Part shown: piece after piece, positions 1-8,356 of the stretch
Numbering within the stretch: position 1 is the stretch's first letter
How the letters are laid out: each line of letters begins with the position of its first letter
Origin: Couchioplanes azureus
GTDB lineage: Bacteria; Actinomycetota; Actinomycetes; Mycobacteriales; Micromonosporaceae
Direction of reading: 5' to 3'
Assembly (NCBI RefSeq): GCF_014648355.1
Contig: NZ_BMQY01000001.1
Coordinates: 1,483,715-1,547,714, forward strand
DNA length: 64,000 bases
Translations under genes and position numbers: made by a program
The notes under the pieces: model-generated
Databases searched by the model: none
Seen by the model: only the letters and a program-made list of their open reading frames with translations
Told to the model about the DNA's origin: nothing

Positions 1-1151
1 GTCCCGGCCATCGCCGGGTGCAGGACGACCTTCGTCCAGCCGTCGTCGCGGTTGTCGAAGTGCTCGTAGGCCTCCGGCGCCCGGTCCAGGGGCAGCTCGT
101 GGCTGACGATGAACGACGGTTCGGCCTTGCCGCCGGCGATCAGGTCGCGTAGCTGCCGGTTGTACTTCTTGACCGGGGCCTGGCCGCTGCCGATGTGCTG
201 GCCCTTGAACCAGAACATGCCGTAGTCGAAGGCGAGTCTGCCCTGCTTGGCCAGCTCGTCGCCGGCGCCGGGGTCCTGGGGCACGAAGACGCCGACACAG
301 CCGATCTTCCCGGTGAAGCGCACCGAGGCGACCAGCCGGTTCATCGTCAGGTTGGCCTGCTCCTGGCCGTCGGGCTCGTGTGCCTGATAGCCGACGCACT
401 CGCAGCCGTTGTCCGCGCCCAGTCCCATCGTCTGCTCGAGAACGGCCTGCACCGGATCGACCTTCGAGTCGTCGATCGGGATCGCGCCGATCGACTCGGC
501 CAGGCGCAGCCGGTCGGGGTGCCGGTCGACAACCATCACCTTGCTTGCCCCCCGGATGGTCGCCGAGAGCGCGGCCATCAGCCCGACCGGACCCGCGCCG
601 TAGATGACCGTCTGGTCGCCGGGCCGCACGCCGGCCATCTCGGTGGCGTGGTAACCGGTCGGGAAGATGTCGGCCAGCATCACGTAGTCGGTCTGGCGCT
701 GCTCGGCGTCCTCGCCCAGCCGCAGGCAGTTGAAATCACCCCAGGGCACCCGCAACAGCTCGGCTTGTCCGCCGCCGTACGGGCCCATGTCGGCGAAGCC
801 GTACGCGGCGCCGGCCATCTTCGGTTCGGGCTGGGCGGTCAGGCAGTAGTTCGTCAGCTGACGCTCGCAGTTCTTGCAATGCCCACAAGAGATGTTGAAC
901 GGCAGGACGACCCAGTCGCCCACCCGGACCTTGTCGACCCCGGTGCCGATCTCGACCACCTGGCCCAGGTTCTCGTGCCCGAACCAGCGGCCGGGCTCGA
1001 AGTCGGTCCGGCCCTCGTACATGTGCAGGTCCGAGCCGCAGATATTCGCCGACGTGATCCGTACCAGGACGTCGGTCGGCCGCTCGATCCGCGCATCCGG
1101 CACATCCTTGACTTTGATTTGCCGCGGCCCCTCATACACCACTGCCTTCAT
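1..1151 (-). CDS. fdhA: Glutathione-independent formaldehyde dehydrogenase (zinc alcohol dehydrogenase family), partial
   Basis: Medium-chain zinc dehydrogenase that oxidises formaldehyde with NAD without glutathione. Reading the reverse strand from ATG 1151 gives MKAVVYEGPRQIKVKDVP, then the catalytic-zinc motif NICGSDLHMYEGR and GHE, the structural-zinc cysteine cluster CGHCKNC, and a Rossmann nucleotide-binding segment (VIYGAGPVGLMAA). The frame is still open at the left window edge, after about 383 codons. The family is usually 380-400 residues, so only a few C-terminal residues are missing. Close homologues are annotated as formaldehyde dehydrogenase; a general threonine or alcohol dehydrogenase is the alternative. 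A GC-rich spacer separates it from the kinase gene upstream, and no operon partner is visible. Confidence 0.88.
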   Translation of the reverse strand, partial: MKAVVYEGPRQIKVKDVPDARIERPTDVLVRITSANICGSDLHMYEGRTDFEPGRWFGHENLGQVVEIGTGVDKVRVGDWVVLPFNISCGHCKNCERQLTNYCLTAQPEPKMAGAAYGFADMGPYGGGQAELLRVPWGDFNCLRLGEDAEQRQTDYVMLADIFPTGYHATEMAGVRPGDQTVIYGAGPVGLMAALSATIRGASKVMVVDRHPDRLRLAESIGAIPIDDSKVDPVQAVLEQTMGLGADNGCECVGYQAHEPDGQEQANLTMNRLVASVRFTGKIGCVGVFVPQDPGAGDELAKQGRLAFDYGMFWFKGQHIGSGQAPVKKYNRQLRDLIAGGKAEPSFIVSHELPLDRAPEAYEHFDNRDDGWTKVVLHPAMAG

Positions 1152-1457
1152 TACTGACTCCTCGTCGCAGACACCTCCCTCCGTCCGGGCTCGGGCCGGG
1201 GTCTTCATTACATACACGCGACGGACCGCCCCGGGCCGGTATCGGCATTCGCGCCAACATCGGCCGCAGTGGACAGCCCTGGAGTCCGCGATGCGCCGAC
1301 TCGAAGACCGACCCGGGTAGTCGCGATCGAGTAGCCGCCCGACTCTGCACCATGTCGAGAATCCCGATTCACGACCGCTGGGTGGCTACAGGTGCAGGAC
1401 TCGGATCACAGGGCATGCTTCGCCCGCATCTGGGTAAGCCGCCCGGGATTCGCGCGG
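1152..1457. other. Intergenic spacer, no gene seen
   Basis: This spacer lies between the formaldehyde dehydrogenase start and the extreme end of the kinase open frame. If the kinase really ends at 1729 (see that entry), the empty stretch is about 577 bp. It must hold the fdhA promoter, but I see no clear -35/-10 pair, tRNA or convincing small gene. Confidence 0.5.
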
Positions 1458-3728
1458 CTACCGGTGCGGAGCACTTCCCCTCGCGACACCTTGCGGGGAT
1501 AGCCACAAGCTCGCTCTCGGCGGCCGTCGCGAAGCTGGGCGCCATCGGCCAAGGCCACTCGGCCTTGCCGTCGGGTTGCACCGGCCGTCACTGACGGTGA
1601 GTGGGTGGTGTCCGGGTAGGCCGCAACCGGTTGCGAAGCAGCCTGGTGGGAGTCTCCCCGACCTGTTTGCCGGGGTCGAAGGTGGCGAGGTTGACCCCGC
1701 CTTCGGCGGGTGCGTGTCCGCACGCGGCTCACTCTGCGGGCAGACGGACGGTGACAGTGAGGTCGGTGGGAGGATGCGGGCTGAGGGTAGCGTGCCGTGG
1801 TGGCGCTCGATGATGGCGCGGCTGAGAGTCAGGCCGAGGCCGGCGCCGGGGATGCCGTGATGGCGGACGTTGCGGCCGCGGTACAGCCGGCGTGTCAGCT
1901 GGGGGTACTCGTCGGCGGTCACGTCGGCGCCTGGGTTGGTGACTTCGAGCACTGCGACGTCGTCGGGATGGGTGAGGGTGACGGTGATGGTCGCCTGCTC
2001 GGGGCTGTATTTGATGGCGTTGTCGAGCAGGCAGTCGACGACCTGACGCAGCCGGTCGAGGTCGCCGGACACGTTCACCTGCGCCGGCAGGTCGCTGTGC
2101 AGCGTGAGCTGGTGAGCTTCGGCCTTCGGGTGCGCGGCGGCGACGGCGTCGCGCACAATCGCGGCCACATCGACTGATGTGGACTGGAGGCGGGCGTTAC
2201 CGGATTCCAGCGCGACCAGGTCGAGCAGCTGGTCGACCAGGTTGAGCAGCCGGGTGCTGTTGCGGACGACCACGTCGAGCAGCTCGCGCAGGTCGGCGAG
2301 CCGGGTGTCGTCGGGTTCCTGGCGGATCAGGTCGATGTAGGCGGTGATGGAGGTCAGCGGGGTGCGCAGCTCGTGGCCGACCAGCGCGACGTACTCTTCG
2401 ATGCTGGCGGCCAGCTGCTGCGCTAGTTCGTCGGCGCGCCGGCGTTCCAGGTGGGCGCCGAGGTGTCCGGTGATGCCGGTCAGCAGGACGGTCAGGGCCG
2501 GTTCGGATTCCTGCCGGTGGTGGGAGAAGTAGGTCAGGACTCCAACGACGGTGGTGCCGCTGCGTACCGGGACGGCGCCGGCGGCGCGGTAGGGTACGCC
2601 GCGGGTGACCTCGGGCAGCGGCAGCCCGGGGGCGTGGATGTCGGGCACCCAGATCGGTTCGCCGCGCTGCCAGCACAGGCCGGCCAGGCCGTGCCCCGGC
2701 GGGATGCTCCCAGGGATCGGCAAGGGCTCGGCGCCGGGCGCGGTGAAGGTGGTGGCCGACGTCAGCCTGTCGCTGACCGGGTCGATCAGCCACAGCCGCA
2801 CATACGGCCAGTCCAGCCAGGTGCCGATCGCGTGCAGCGCCGCGGTGGTGGCGGCGGCGGCGTCCGGGGCGCCGGCCAGGGCTTCGAGTACGGCGTTCTT
2901 GCACTGTTGGTAGCGGCGGGCCTGATGCTCGGCGCTTACGTCGTGGCCCGCGGCGACCGCGCCGATGATCTGTCCGGTGCCGTCGCGGATCGGCCGGGCG
3001 TTGACCAGCAGCCAGCGGGGCTGGTCGCGCGGGTCGTAGGCCATCGTTTCGGCGCGCTTGACGTGTTCACCGGCCAGGGCCCGCGTCAGCGGAAACTCTT
3101 CGGCGGTCAAGGGTGTGCCGTCGTGATGGCGCAGCTGGAACCGATGCGACCAGTCGGATTGCGCCACCGTGGTGTTGTCGGCGCCGAAGAGGGCACGCAG
3201 CGGTTGGTTGAGCAGCAGCCCGCCCCCGTGCCGGTCGCAGACGGCGACCCCGATGTCCAGGCTCTCCAGCAGGGCGGTCACAAATCCCGGGGTATGGGTC
3301 AGGCCGGACGGGGCGTCATCGTCGGCCGCGGCGAGCCGGTCGGCCGGGGTGTCCGCGGAAGCCCGATCCGGGTCGAGGCAGTGGTGTACCGCCTCGGTCA
3401 GCTGCTGCACGCTGAACGGCTTGGGTACCGTCACGGCGGCGCCGGCCGTGTGCAGCTGGGGGTCGCGCGACGGCAGGTAGGCGGTGACCAGGATGACCGG
3501 AATCTCTGCCAGCTCGGGGTTGTCGCGGATCGTCCGGCACAGCTGCACGCCGTCGAGCTCAGGCATCTCGACGTCGGCGATCACCAGGTCGGGCCGGCGA
3601 GCCGCGATCGCGGCCAGCGCGGCACGCCCGTCACCGACCACCACCGGCTCGTGGCGCAGACGACGAAGAATCTCGACGAGGATGCGCTGATGCTCCAGGT
3701 TGTCCTCGGCCACTACCACCAACGCCAT
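1458..3728 (-). CDS. Hybrid response regulator / PAS-GAF histidine kinase, C-terminus apparently frameshifted
   Basis: Cytoplasmic two-component signalling protein. It starts at ATG 3728 (MALVVVAEDN). Domains: receiver (about 1-120) with phospho-acceptor Asp52 in ADVEMPELDG and Lys103 in VPKPF; PAS-like (about 150-270); GAF-like (about 285-430); HisKA with His452 in GHELRTPLTS; and HATPase with an N box (DNAIKYS) and G box (GAGLGLTL). No membrane segment is seen. After IIERHHGTL the frame runs into about 100 residues of low-quality sequence. Shifting by one base near 1787 restores the normal kinase ending PTDLTVTVRLPAE with a stop at 1729-1731. The gene is therefore probably interrupted by a one-base deletion, or the assembly has an error there. 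The input signal and the partner regulator are unknown. Confidence 0.8.
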   Translation of the reverse strand: MALVVVAEDNLEHQRILVEILRRLRHEPVVVGDGRAALAAIAARRPDLVIADVEMPELDGVQLCRTIRDNPELAEIPVILVTAYLPSRDPQLHTAGAAVTVPKPFSVQQLTEAVHHCLDPDRASADTPADRLAAADDDAPSGLTHTPGFVTALLESLDIGVAVCDRHGGGLLLNQPLRALFGADNTTVAQSDWSHRFQLRHHDGTPLTAEEFPLTRALAGEHVKRAETMAYDPRDQPRWLLVNARPIRDGTGQIIGAVAAGHDVSAEHQARRYQQCKNAVLEALAGAPDAAAATTAALHAIGTWLDWPYVRLWLIDPVSDRLTSATTFTAPGAEPLPIPGSIPPGHGLAGLCWQRGEPIWVPDIHAPGLPLPEVTRGVPYRAAGAVPVRSGTTVVGVLTYFSHHRQESEPALTVLLTGITGHLGAHLERRRADELAQQLAASIEEYVALVGHELRTPLTSITAYIDLIRQEPDDTRLADLRELLDVVVRNSTRLLNLVDQLLDLVALESGNARLQSTSVDVAAIVRDAVAAAHPKAEAHQLTLHSDLPAQVNVSGDLDRLRQVVDCLLDNAIKYSPEQATITVTLTHPDDVAVLEVTNPGADVTADEYPQLTRRLYRGRNVRHHGIPGAGLGLTLSRAIIERHHGTLPSARILPPTSLSPSVCPQSEPRADTHPPKAGSTSPPSTPANRSGRLPPGCFATGCGLPGHHPLTVSDGRCNPTARPSGLGRWRPASRRPPRASLWLSPQGVARGSAPHR
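1696..1710 (-). terminator. Short GC hairpin just past the restored kinase stop
   Basis: CCCGCC (1696-1701) pairs with GGCGGG (1705-1710) around a 3-nt loop. It lies about 19 bp downstream of the kinase stop at 1729-1731 that is recovered by undoing the frameshift. It falls inside the aberrant extension, which supports 1729 as the original gene end. There is no U-tract. Confidence 0.4.
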
Positions 3729-4125
3729 TAGGACAAAGTAGCCCCAAACGCTCCAAGCGCTGTCGAAGCATCGTGGTTTTGCTGTGCCAGAGAGTGGGAG
3801 TGCAGCGGTGACGGGTATCCCCGTCGCCTTTTGTTTCGGCGCCCGGCAGGAGGATCCCACTCAGAGAATGCCGGTGCGCGGGCACGCCCACCCCGTCGGC
3901 TGGGCAGCGGCTGAACTCGGGCCTGCGGATGGGGTGGGCGGCTCAATGGTCTTTGAGCTGCGCCGTCCGTCACCGGGTTATGAGAAGGTCGCTCGCCGGT
4001 TCGGCCAGTACGCCCGTGGGGCTCCTGCACCGGGAGTGGGTAGGGCGGTGCGGCGGTGCGCGTTGCGTGCCGGCTGGGGCGGGCCGTGCCCACGGGGGCA
4101 CTGTGGACACGGCCCGCGGTCAGGC
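3729..4125. other. Intergenic region with one terminator, otherwise empty
   Basis: About 400 bp between the kinase start and the I36-like gene end. Apart from the hairpin at 4079-4117, I see no gene or RNA. The kinase promoter must lie close to 3730-3790, which is locally more AT-rich (tttgctgtgccagag). Confidence 0.5.
4079..4117 (-). terminator. Strong stem-loop terminator of the I36-like gene
   Basis: GCGGGCCGTG (4079-4088) and CACGGCCCGC (4108-4117) form a perfect 10-bp stem with a 19-nt loop, 8 bp past the stop of the secreted I36-like gene. There is no U-tract, as is common in high-GC actinobacteria. Confidence 0.65.
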
Positions 4126-4590
4126 TCAGCTGCAGGTCTGGTGCCAGCTGTGTCGGGCGACGTTGTTGTTCACGAGGGCGCCTCGGCCGTTCGTGCCGCC
4201 CAGGTTGAATCGCGGACCGTTCTCTCCGCCGCGGGCCATCTCGAACCATGCCGTCCCGACGTGCAGGCAGGCGTAGGCCGACGTGTTGGACGTGGTGTAG
4301 AAGAGCCGTACGGCGTGGCTGTAGCCGTTGTTGTGGATCGACGACGCCTTGTTGCGCATGTTGCGGCCGGTGGTTGCGCCGTGCACTCCGCAGGTGGACC
4401 AGTCGCCATCGTTGCCCTGCCACATGCAGACCTGGCCGCCACGGTTGTCTTGCTCCCAGGCGTACAGGTAGCCGTCGGGCGCGGCCATTGCCGGCGAGCT
4501 GGACACGGCGACCAGGGCGGTGGTGGCCACGGCTGCTGCGGCCAGGGTGCTGCCGAGCCGGGTCACGGCCTTCTTGGCGATGCCTTTCAT
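4126..4590 (-). CDS. Secreted peptidase-inhibitor I36-like protein
   Basis: Small exported protein of 154 residues. It begins MKGIAKKAVTRLG, followed by a hydrophobic stretch and an AMA-A type signal peptidase I site near residue 36. The mature part contains YLYAWEQDNRGG, an acidic/glycine segment and four cysteines, and resembles the peptidase inhibitor family I36 (SMI/beta-gamma-crystallin-like fold) found in actinomycetes. In known members the fold inhibits metalloproteases, but many homologues are uncharacterised, so inhibition is inferred. A purine-rich Shine-Dalgarno (GAAGGG) precedes ATG 4590. It lies 29 bp downstream of a lipoprotein gene on the same strand, so the two are probably co-transcribed, ending at the hairpin 4079-4117. 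Confidence 0.8.
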   Translation of the reverse strand: MKGIAKKAVTRLGSTLAAAAVATTALVAVSSSPAMAAPDGYLYAWEQDNRGGQVCMWQGNDGDWSTCGVHGATTGRNMRNKASSIHNNGYSHAVRLFYTTSNTSAYACLHVGTAWFEMARGGENGPRFNLGGTNGRGALVNNNVARHSWHQTCS

Positions 4591-4619
4591 ATTTTTCCCT
4601 TCGTTGGTGTGGTGCTGGG

Positions 4620-5570
4620 TCAGCCCGCGGCCACGATGACCCGGGCCCCGGGTAGTGCTTGTTGTTGCAGCCGTTGTCCGGCTGCGACGTCCGCCCGGTA
4701 CTGCGCACGGAGCCGGGCGGCGTGCTCCTGGTCCACCTGACGCGCCGTGGCCGCCAGGCCGGTCCGGTTCGCACAGGTCGCCTCCGCGACGGCCAGTGCG
4801 GTTTCCGCGGCTGGGGCGTCCGCCGGTCCGGACTGCTCCGGACCGACGTGGCGCACCAGCCGTGGGACGTTGTCGCGTGCCTGGGCCGGCGAGGCGTACG
4901 GGTGACCCCGCTCACGCATACAGCGGCTCCACCGCTGCACCGCCTTGACGAAACGGGGGTCGGCCGTCACCGCGCCCTGCCGCAGCGGGACGAGCGCGGT
5001 CATCACCGCGTTGGCGCGGACCCAGGCCGGCAGGTCGCCGTAGAGCTCCCGCTGAGCGGCCGCCCGACAACCCCTGCTGCTGGTCACCGTGGTCGGGATG
5101 CCCGGGACATCGACCAGCAGGTCGCCGTTGCGGGCGTCTCCGTTGCGCGCCAGCTGTGCCTGGGCCCGCCGGGTCGCCGGCAGCGACTCGAAGTAGCGCT
5201 CGTTGGGGTCCTTCTCCAGAGCGAGTTCGTTCAGGCGGTACAGCGTGCTTCCGTAGCCGTACTTCGCGGCCCAGCTGACGTCGTCCACGACGTAGGGAAA
5301 GTCCCGCATTTCCGGCACAGGCTTCCGAGGTACCAGGAAATAATCGAATCCCTGCCCTCGCATGCAGTCCCGGATCCGCATCTGTTCCGCCCGGTAGAGG
5401 ACCTCCGTCTCCTCCTGGGTCGTGTCGCGGGTCAACTCGACCGTCTCTGGCGCCGGGATGGCGGCAGGCTTCGGTGGCGGCCCCCCGTCGGATCCGGTGC
5501 ACGCCGACATCACCAGCTGAAGCGACGCCGCGATTACCGATACAGGCCACCAACTTTTCTGCCGACGCAT
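4620..5570 (-). CDS. Putative lipoprotein of unknown function
   Basis: 316-residue predicted lipoprotein. Start ATG 5570 was chosen because a strong Shine-Dalgarno (GGGGAGGGG) lies just upstream and the N-terminus then reads as a lipoprotein signal: MRRQKSWWPV, a hydrophobic core, and a lipobox ending SAC near residue 24. The mature part begins with a Gly/Pro-rich linker, is mostly helical and charged, and contains cysteine-paired motifs (RDCMRGQGFDY, SRCMRERGHPY) seen in a common actinobacterial family of uncharacterised lipoproteins. The first gene of a likely two-gene unit with the I36-like secreted protein, so both products act outside the membrane. No enzymatic motif was recognised. Confidence 0.7.
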   Translation of the reverse strand: MRRQKSWWPVSVIAASLQLVMSACTGSDGGPPPKPAAIPAPETVELTRDTTQEETEVLYRAEQMRIRDCMRGQGFDYFLVPRKPVPEMRDFPYVVDDVSWAAKYGYGSTLYRLNELALEKDPNERYFESLPATRRAQAQLARNGDARNGDLLVDVPGIPTTVTSSRGCRAAAQRELYGDLPAWVRANAVMTALVPLRQGAVTADPRFVKAVQRWSRCMRERGHPYASPAQARDNVPRLVRHVGPEQSGPADAPAAETALAVAEATCANRTGLAATARQVDQEHAARLRAQYRADVAAGQRLQQQALPGARVIVAAG

Positions 5571-5789
5571 CTGTGAAACACCCCTCCCCCGCTGTCGCGG
5601 GCCGACCGCTCTGCCGGTACGCCGAGACAGTGCTGGTCGCCTCCACAGCGGGACAAGTGATCGCCGGGCGGCAGGGATGCTGGGATGCGAAGCGGCCCCT
5701 GAGCTGGGAAGTCGTGCGAAACGTGGGACGCTTCGCGGGATGTCGCGCAGCCGGGGCGGCGACTGCGGCCGACTCGATCGGTGCACGAA

Positions 5790-6102
5790 GTGGACACGGC
5801 GGCGATGCCCCGGTCGCGATCGCGTCGAAGTGCTTCTCGATCCGCCGCATCAGGTTGCCGAAGGCGGGGATGCGGCTGCGCCTGACGGCGGTGCACCAGC
5901 GCTTCGGATAGGCACGGGCGTTTGCCGTATCCGTGGTGCGGTAGAGGTCGCGCAGCTGTTCCTTGAGTTCCCAGGTGCGCCAGAGCCGGTAGCGGTGCCG
6001 GCCCAGCGCAGTCAGGATGCGCCGGTGCTGCGGTCGAGCAAGCGCAAGACCAGGCGGGTAGTCGAGGGCGAGCAGCCGGCCGCCGAGGCGAGCTAAAGGC
6101 AC
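5790..6102 (-). pseudogene. Truncated ISL3-family transposase remnant
   Basis: The reverse-strand frame from GTG 6102 encodes RYRLWRTWELKEQLRDLYR, followed by AYPKRWCTAVRRSRIPAFGN and RRIEKHFDAI. This is the characteristic C-terminal third of ISL3-family (DDE) transposases. After HFDAI the similarity stops and the frame runs into unrelated sequence. An in-frame TAG lies upstream of 6102. The DDE catalytic core and the downstream conserved tail are both missing, so this is a dead fragment. It lies next to tRNA-Gly, a common insertion landmark. The exact left boundary is estimated. Confidence 0.72.
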
Positions 6103-6142
6103 GCTAGTGGCATGCCAGCCTGTTTCAGCCCTCTAGAACGAC

Positions 6143-6182
6143 GGAAGCCCTGGCCGGACCATCGGTCCTGACCAGGGCTTCC
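6143..6182 (-). terminator. Terminator downstream of tRNA-Gly
   Basis: GGAAGCCCTGG (6143-6153) pairs perfectly with CCAGGGCTTCC (6172-6182), with an inner GGACC/GGTCC stem inside the loop. It begins 6 bp past the encoded CCA end of the tRNA, as expected for its terminator. Confidence 0.8.
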
Positions 6183-6187
6183 GTGCG

Positions 6188-6261
6188 TGGAGCGGGTGAC
6201 GGGAATCGAACCCGCACTGTCAGCTTGGGAAGCTGATGTTCTGCCATTGAACTACACCCGC
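6188..6261 (-). tRNA. tRNA-Gly (anticodon CCC)
   Basis: On the reverse strand the acceptor GCGGGTG (6261-6255) pairs with CACCCGC, followed by discriminator U and an encoded CCA (6190-6188). The anticodon stem TCAGC/GCTGA closes the loop TTCCCAA, giving anticodon CCC, which reads GGG. The T-loop motif GGTTCGATTCC is present. The predicted length is 74 nt including CCA, normal for tRNA-Gly. Confidence 0.95.
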
Positions 6262-6312
6262 GAGCGGCCCCACTGTACCCGATTCGCGGGCGTTGTGGCG
6301 TAGCCGCCCTGG

Positions 6313-6403
6313 GTAGGCGCCGGCCGGACGTGGCGCGGCCCGGCTCCCTCCAGGCCCGGCAGCGCCCCGCGAACGCAGATCGCGGTGTCCGGCCGGCGCC
6401 TAC
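6313..6403. repeat. 16-bp perfect inverted repeat, 59 bp apart
   Basis: GTAGGCGCCGGCCGGA at 6313-6328 is the exact reverse complement of TCCGGCCGGCGCCTAC at 6388-6403. The 91-bp segment could fold into one large hairpin or be a MITE-like element. No clear target-site duplication flanks it. The right arm contains the stop codon of the PNPOx-like gene. Confidence 0.7.
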
Positions 6404-7341
6404 GCACTGGTGGTGGCGTGGGCAAGATCCTGGAGGAAGACGCCGGCAGTCTGCAGAGTGCCGCCCTTCTCGTGAGTGCGGGTCCGGTCCTCGCCGGTGC
6501 GAGCCTGGTCCTTGTCGGATAGGTCGGATAGAGCGGGGCGATCCTCCTCGGACTCGGACGCGCGGGTCAGGCCCTTGTCGGGTGTGTGGGGCCGGCCGCT
6601 GCTGTGCGGGGCCGGGTGCGCCGGGCGGCCGAGGCCGGCCGGCACGGTCGGGACACCGGCGCGGAGGTGGAGTCTTGCCGGTTCGGCGTGGCGTGCGGCG
6701 GCCGCGGGCGGGCTCCCTGCCGTCGGTTGGGCACGGTGGGCGGTGGCCGCGGGCGGGCAGGGTGCGATATCGGCGTCGACTGGCGGCGGGGTGGGTGCCG
6801 GCTTCGCCGGGTCGATCGTGGGTGTCGTCAGCGTCGCCCTCGTGGTCGAGGTGCCGGAGGTCGCCGGGCCCGCGGCCAGCCACTTGAGGGTGATTGGCGG
6901 GTATCGAAGAGTTGTCGCCAGGGGTAGCGCGCCGGCGGGACCGTGGCGGCGGAGCATCGCTGTCTCGATGGAGAGCTCGAACAGGCGCCAGTCGACGCGG
7001 GGTGAGGCGCGCAGGGCGTCGGCGAGGTGGTTGACCGTGGCCTGGTCGGTGACGAGGTGGGCGCGACCGGTCAGGTACGCCTCGTCGTCGCTGTCCTCCG
7101 GTGGGTAGGAGTGGAGGGCGTATCGGCCGTCGCGTTCCAGGTCGTGGCGTTTCGGCGAGTCGACGATGAAGCAGTAGAGGCCCTCGTCGGTGAGCACCGG
7201 CGAGACCGGGTGCACGCGGGGGCCGCCGTCGGGGCGGACGGTGGCGAGGTAGCCCATGCCCGGGCCGTACTGCTGGAACAGCGCACGGATGGCCGCGGCG
7301 AGGTCGGGCTCGGCGGCGGCGAATTCGGACCAGGAAGCCAT
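6400..7341 (-). CDS. Pyridoxamine 5'-phosphate oxidase family protein with long low-complexity tail
   Basis: Starts at ATG 7341 (MASWSEFAAAEPDLAAAI). Residues about 1-165 form a flavin-type split-barrel of the PNPOx-like family: YLATVRPDGGPRVHPVSP, FIVDSPKRHDLERDGRYALH and AYLTGRAHLV are typical. Family members bind FMN or F420; the substrate is unknown. Homologues normally end near residue 150-165, where TLRYPPITLKWL lies here. The remaining 150 residues are Ala/Pro/Arg-rich without a recognisable domain, so this part may be a late frameshift readthrough or a disordered tail. No good Shine-Dalgarno is seen. It is divergent from dcd across an AT-rich 75-bp promoter region. Confidence 0.68.
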   Translation of the reverse strand: MASWSEFAAAEPDLAAAIRALFQQYGPGMGYLATVRPDGGPRVHPVSPVLTDEGLYCFIVDSPKRHDLERDGRYALHSYPPEDSDDEAYLTGRAHLVTDQATVNHLADALRASPRVDWRLFELSIETAMLRRHGPAGALPLATTLRYPPITLKWLAAGPATSGTSTTRATLTTPTIDPAKPAPTPPPVDADIAPCPPAATAHRAQPTAGSPPAAAARHAEPARLHLRAGVPTVPAGLGRPAHPAPHSSGRPHTPDKGLTRASESEEDRPALSDLSDKDQARTGEDRTRTHEKGGTLQTAGVFLQDLAHATTSA

Positions 7342-7416
7342 GGCAACATCATATAGAACATATGTACGAGACGACCACTCGCCGCGCCGGAGAGTGCAGG
7401 TCGGTATGGTGTGCCG
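7342..7416. promoter_or_regulatory. Divergent promoter region between PNPOx-like gene and dcd
   Basis: A short, strikingly AT-rich island (7346-7365, ACATCATATAGAACATATGT) lies between the two divergent starts. It contains TATA-like hexamers on both strands, suitable as -10 elements. No exact operator palindrome is evident. Confidence 0.4.
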
Positions 7417-7995
7417 ATGCTGCTCTCCGACCGTGACCTGGTGTCCGAGATCAAGTCGGGCAACCTCGCACTCGAGCCCTTCGAGCCGGAGCTGATGCAG
7501 CCGTCCAGCATCGACGTGCGGCTGGACCGCTACTTCCGGGTGTTCAACAACCACCTCTACACCCACATCGACCCGGCCGAGCGGCAGGACGACCTCACCG
7601 CCGAGGTCGAGGTCGGCGACGGCGAGCCGTTCGTGCTGCACCCCGGCGAGTTCGTGCTCGCGTCGACGCTCGAGGTGATCACCCTCGGCGACCAGCTCGC
7701 GGGCCGGCTGGAGGGCAAGAGCAGCCTGGGACGGCTCGGCCTGCTGACGCATTCGACGGCCGGCTTCATCGACCCGGGGTTCTCGGGGCACGTCACCCTG
7801 GAGCTGTCCAATGTGGCCAACCTGCCGATCAAGCTGTGGCCGGGCATGAAGATCGGTCAGCTCTGCATCTTCCGCCTGTCCAGCCCGGCGGAGCACCCGT
7901 ACGGCTCCGCGGTCTACGGCTCCCGCTACCAGGGCCAGCGCGGGCCCACGCCCAGCCGCAGTTCGTACAACTTCCGCATCTGGCCGACCACCTGA
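7417..7995 (+). CDS. dcd: dCTP deaminase, dUMP-forming (bifunctional)
   Basis: Converts dCTP to dUMP for thymidylate synthesis. The 192-residue protein starts MLLSDRDLV, which matches the conserved family start, so ATG 7417 is preferred to the in-frame GTG 7411. Key segments are [29 protein letters not shown], the catalytic region GHVTLELSN (with the essential Glu), and the C-terminal [15 protein letters not shown] lid. It closely resembles the Mycobacterium tuberculosis enzyme, which has both deaminase and dUTPase activity, so dUMP formation is expected. It is followed 17 bp later by a YciI-like gene on the same strand. Confidence 0.95.
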   Translation: MLLSDRDLVSEIKSGNLALEPFEPELMQPSSIDVRLDRYFRVFNNHLYTHIDPAERQDDLTAEVEVGDGEPFVLHPGEFVLASTLEVITLGDQLAGRLEGKSSLGRLGLLTHSTAGFIDPGFSGHVTLELSNVANLPIKLWPGMKIGQLCIFRLSSPAEHPYGSAVYGSRYQGQRGPTPSRSSYNFRIWPTT

Positions 7996-8012
7996 CGCCG
8001 AGGGAGACCGTG

Positions 8013-8300
8013 ATGTACCTGATGATCTCCACGTACCTCGCCCCGCTCGACGAGGTGGACCGGGCCCGCGACGACCATCTGGCGTTCCTGGCGGGCCTGG
8101 AGGGTCGGGGCCTGGCGGTGTCGGCGGGCCGGCGGAATCCCCCGGTCGGCGGCATCGTGCTGCTCGCCGTGGACACCGAGGCCGAGGCCCGCGAGCTGAT
8201 GGCCGACGACCCGTACGTGCAGCGCGGCCTGGCCGAGTACGCCGCGGAGGGATGGACGCCCGCCCGCGGGGTCCTGGCCGACTGGCGTCGTCCCGCCTGA
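8013..8300 (+). CDS. YciI family protein
   Basis: 95-residue single-domain protein. ATG 8013 has a Shine-Dalgarno AGGGAG at 8001-8006; GTG 8010 is too close to it. The sequence MYLMISTYLAPLDEVD, then DDHLAFLAGL, a central glycine turn (PPVGGIVLL) and DDPYVQRGLAEY match the YciI/dimeric alpha-beta barrel family with its conserved Asp and His. The biochemical role of most YciI members is unknown. It is probably co-transcribed with dcd, which ends 17 bp upstream. Confidence 0.82.
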   Translation: MYLMISTYLAPLDEVDRARDDHLAFLAGLEGRGLAVSAGRRNPPVGGIVLLAVDTEAEARELMADDPYVQRGLAEYAAEGWTPARGVLADWRRPA

Positions 8301-8356
8301 TCCTCCTGCCCGGTCGGCCGAGGGTGAGCCGTGCGCTGACCTCGTACGATGACGAA

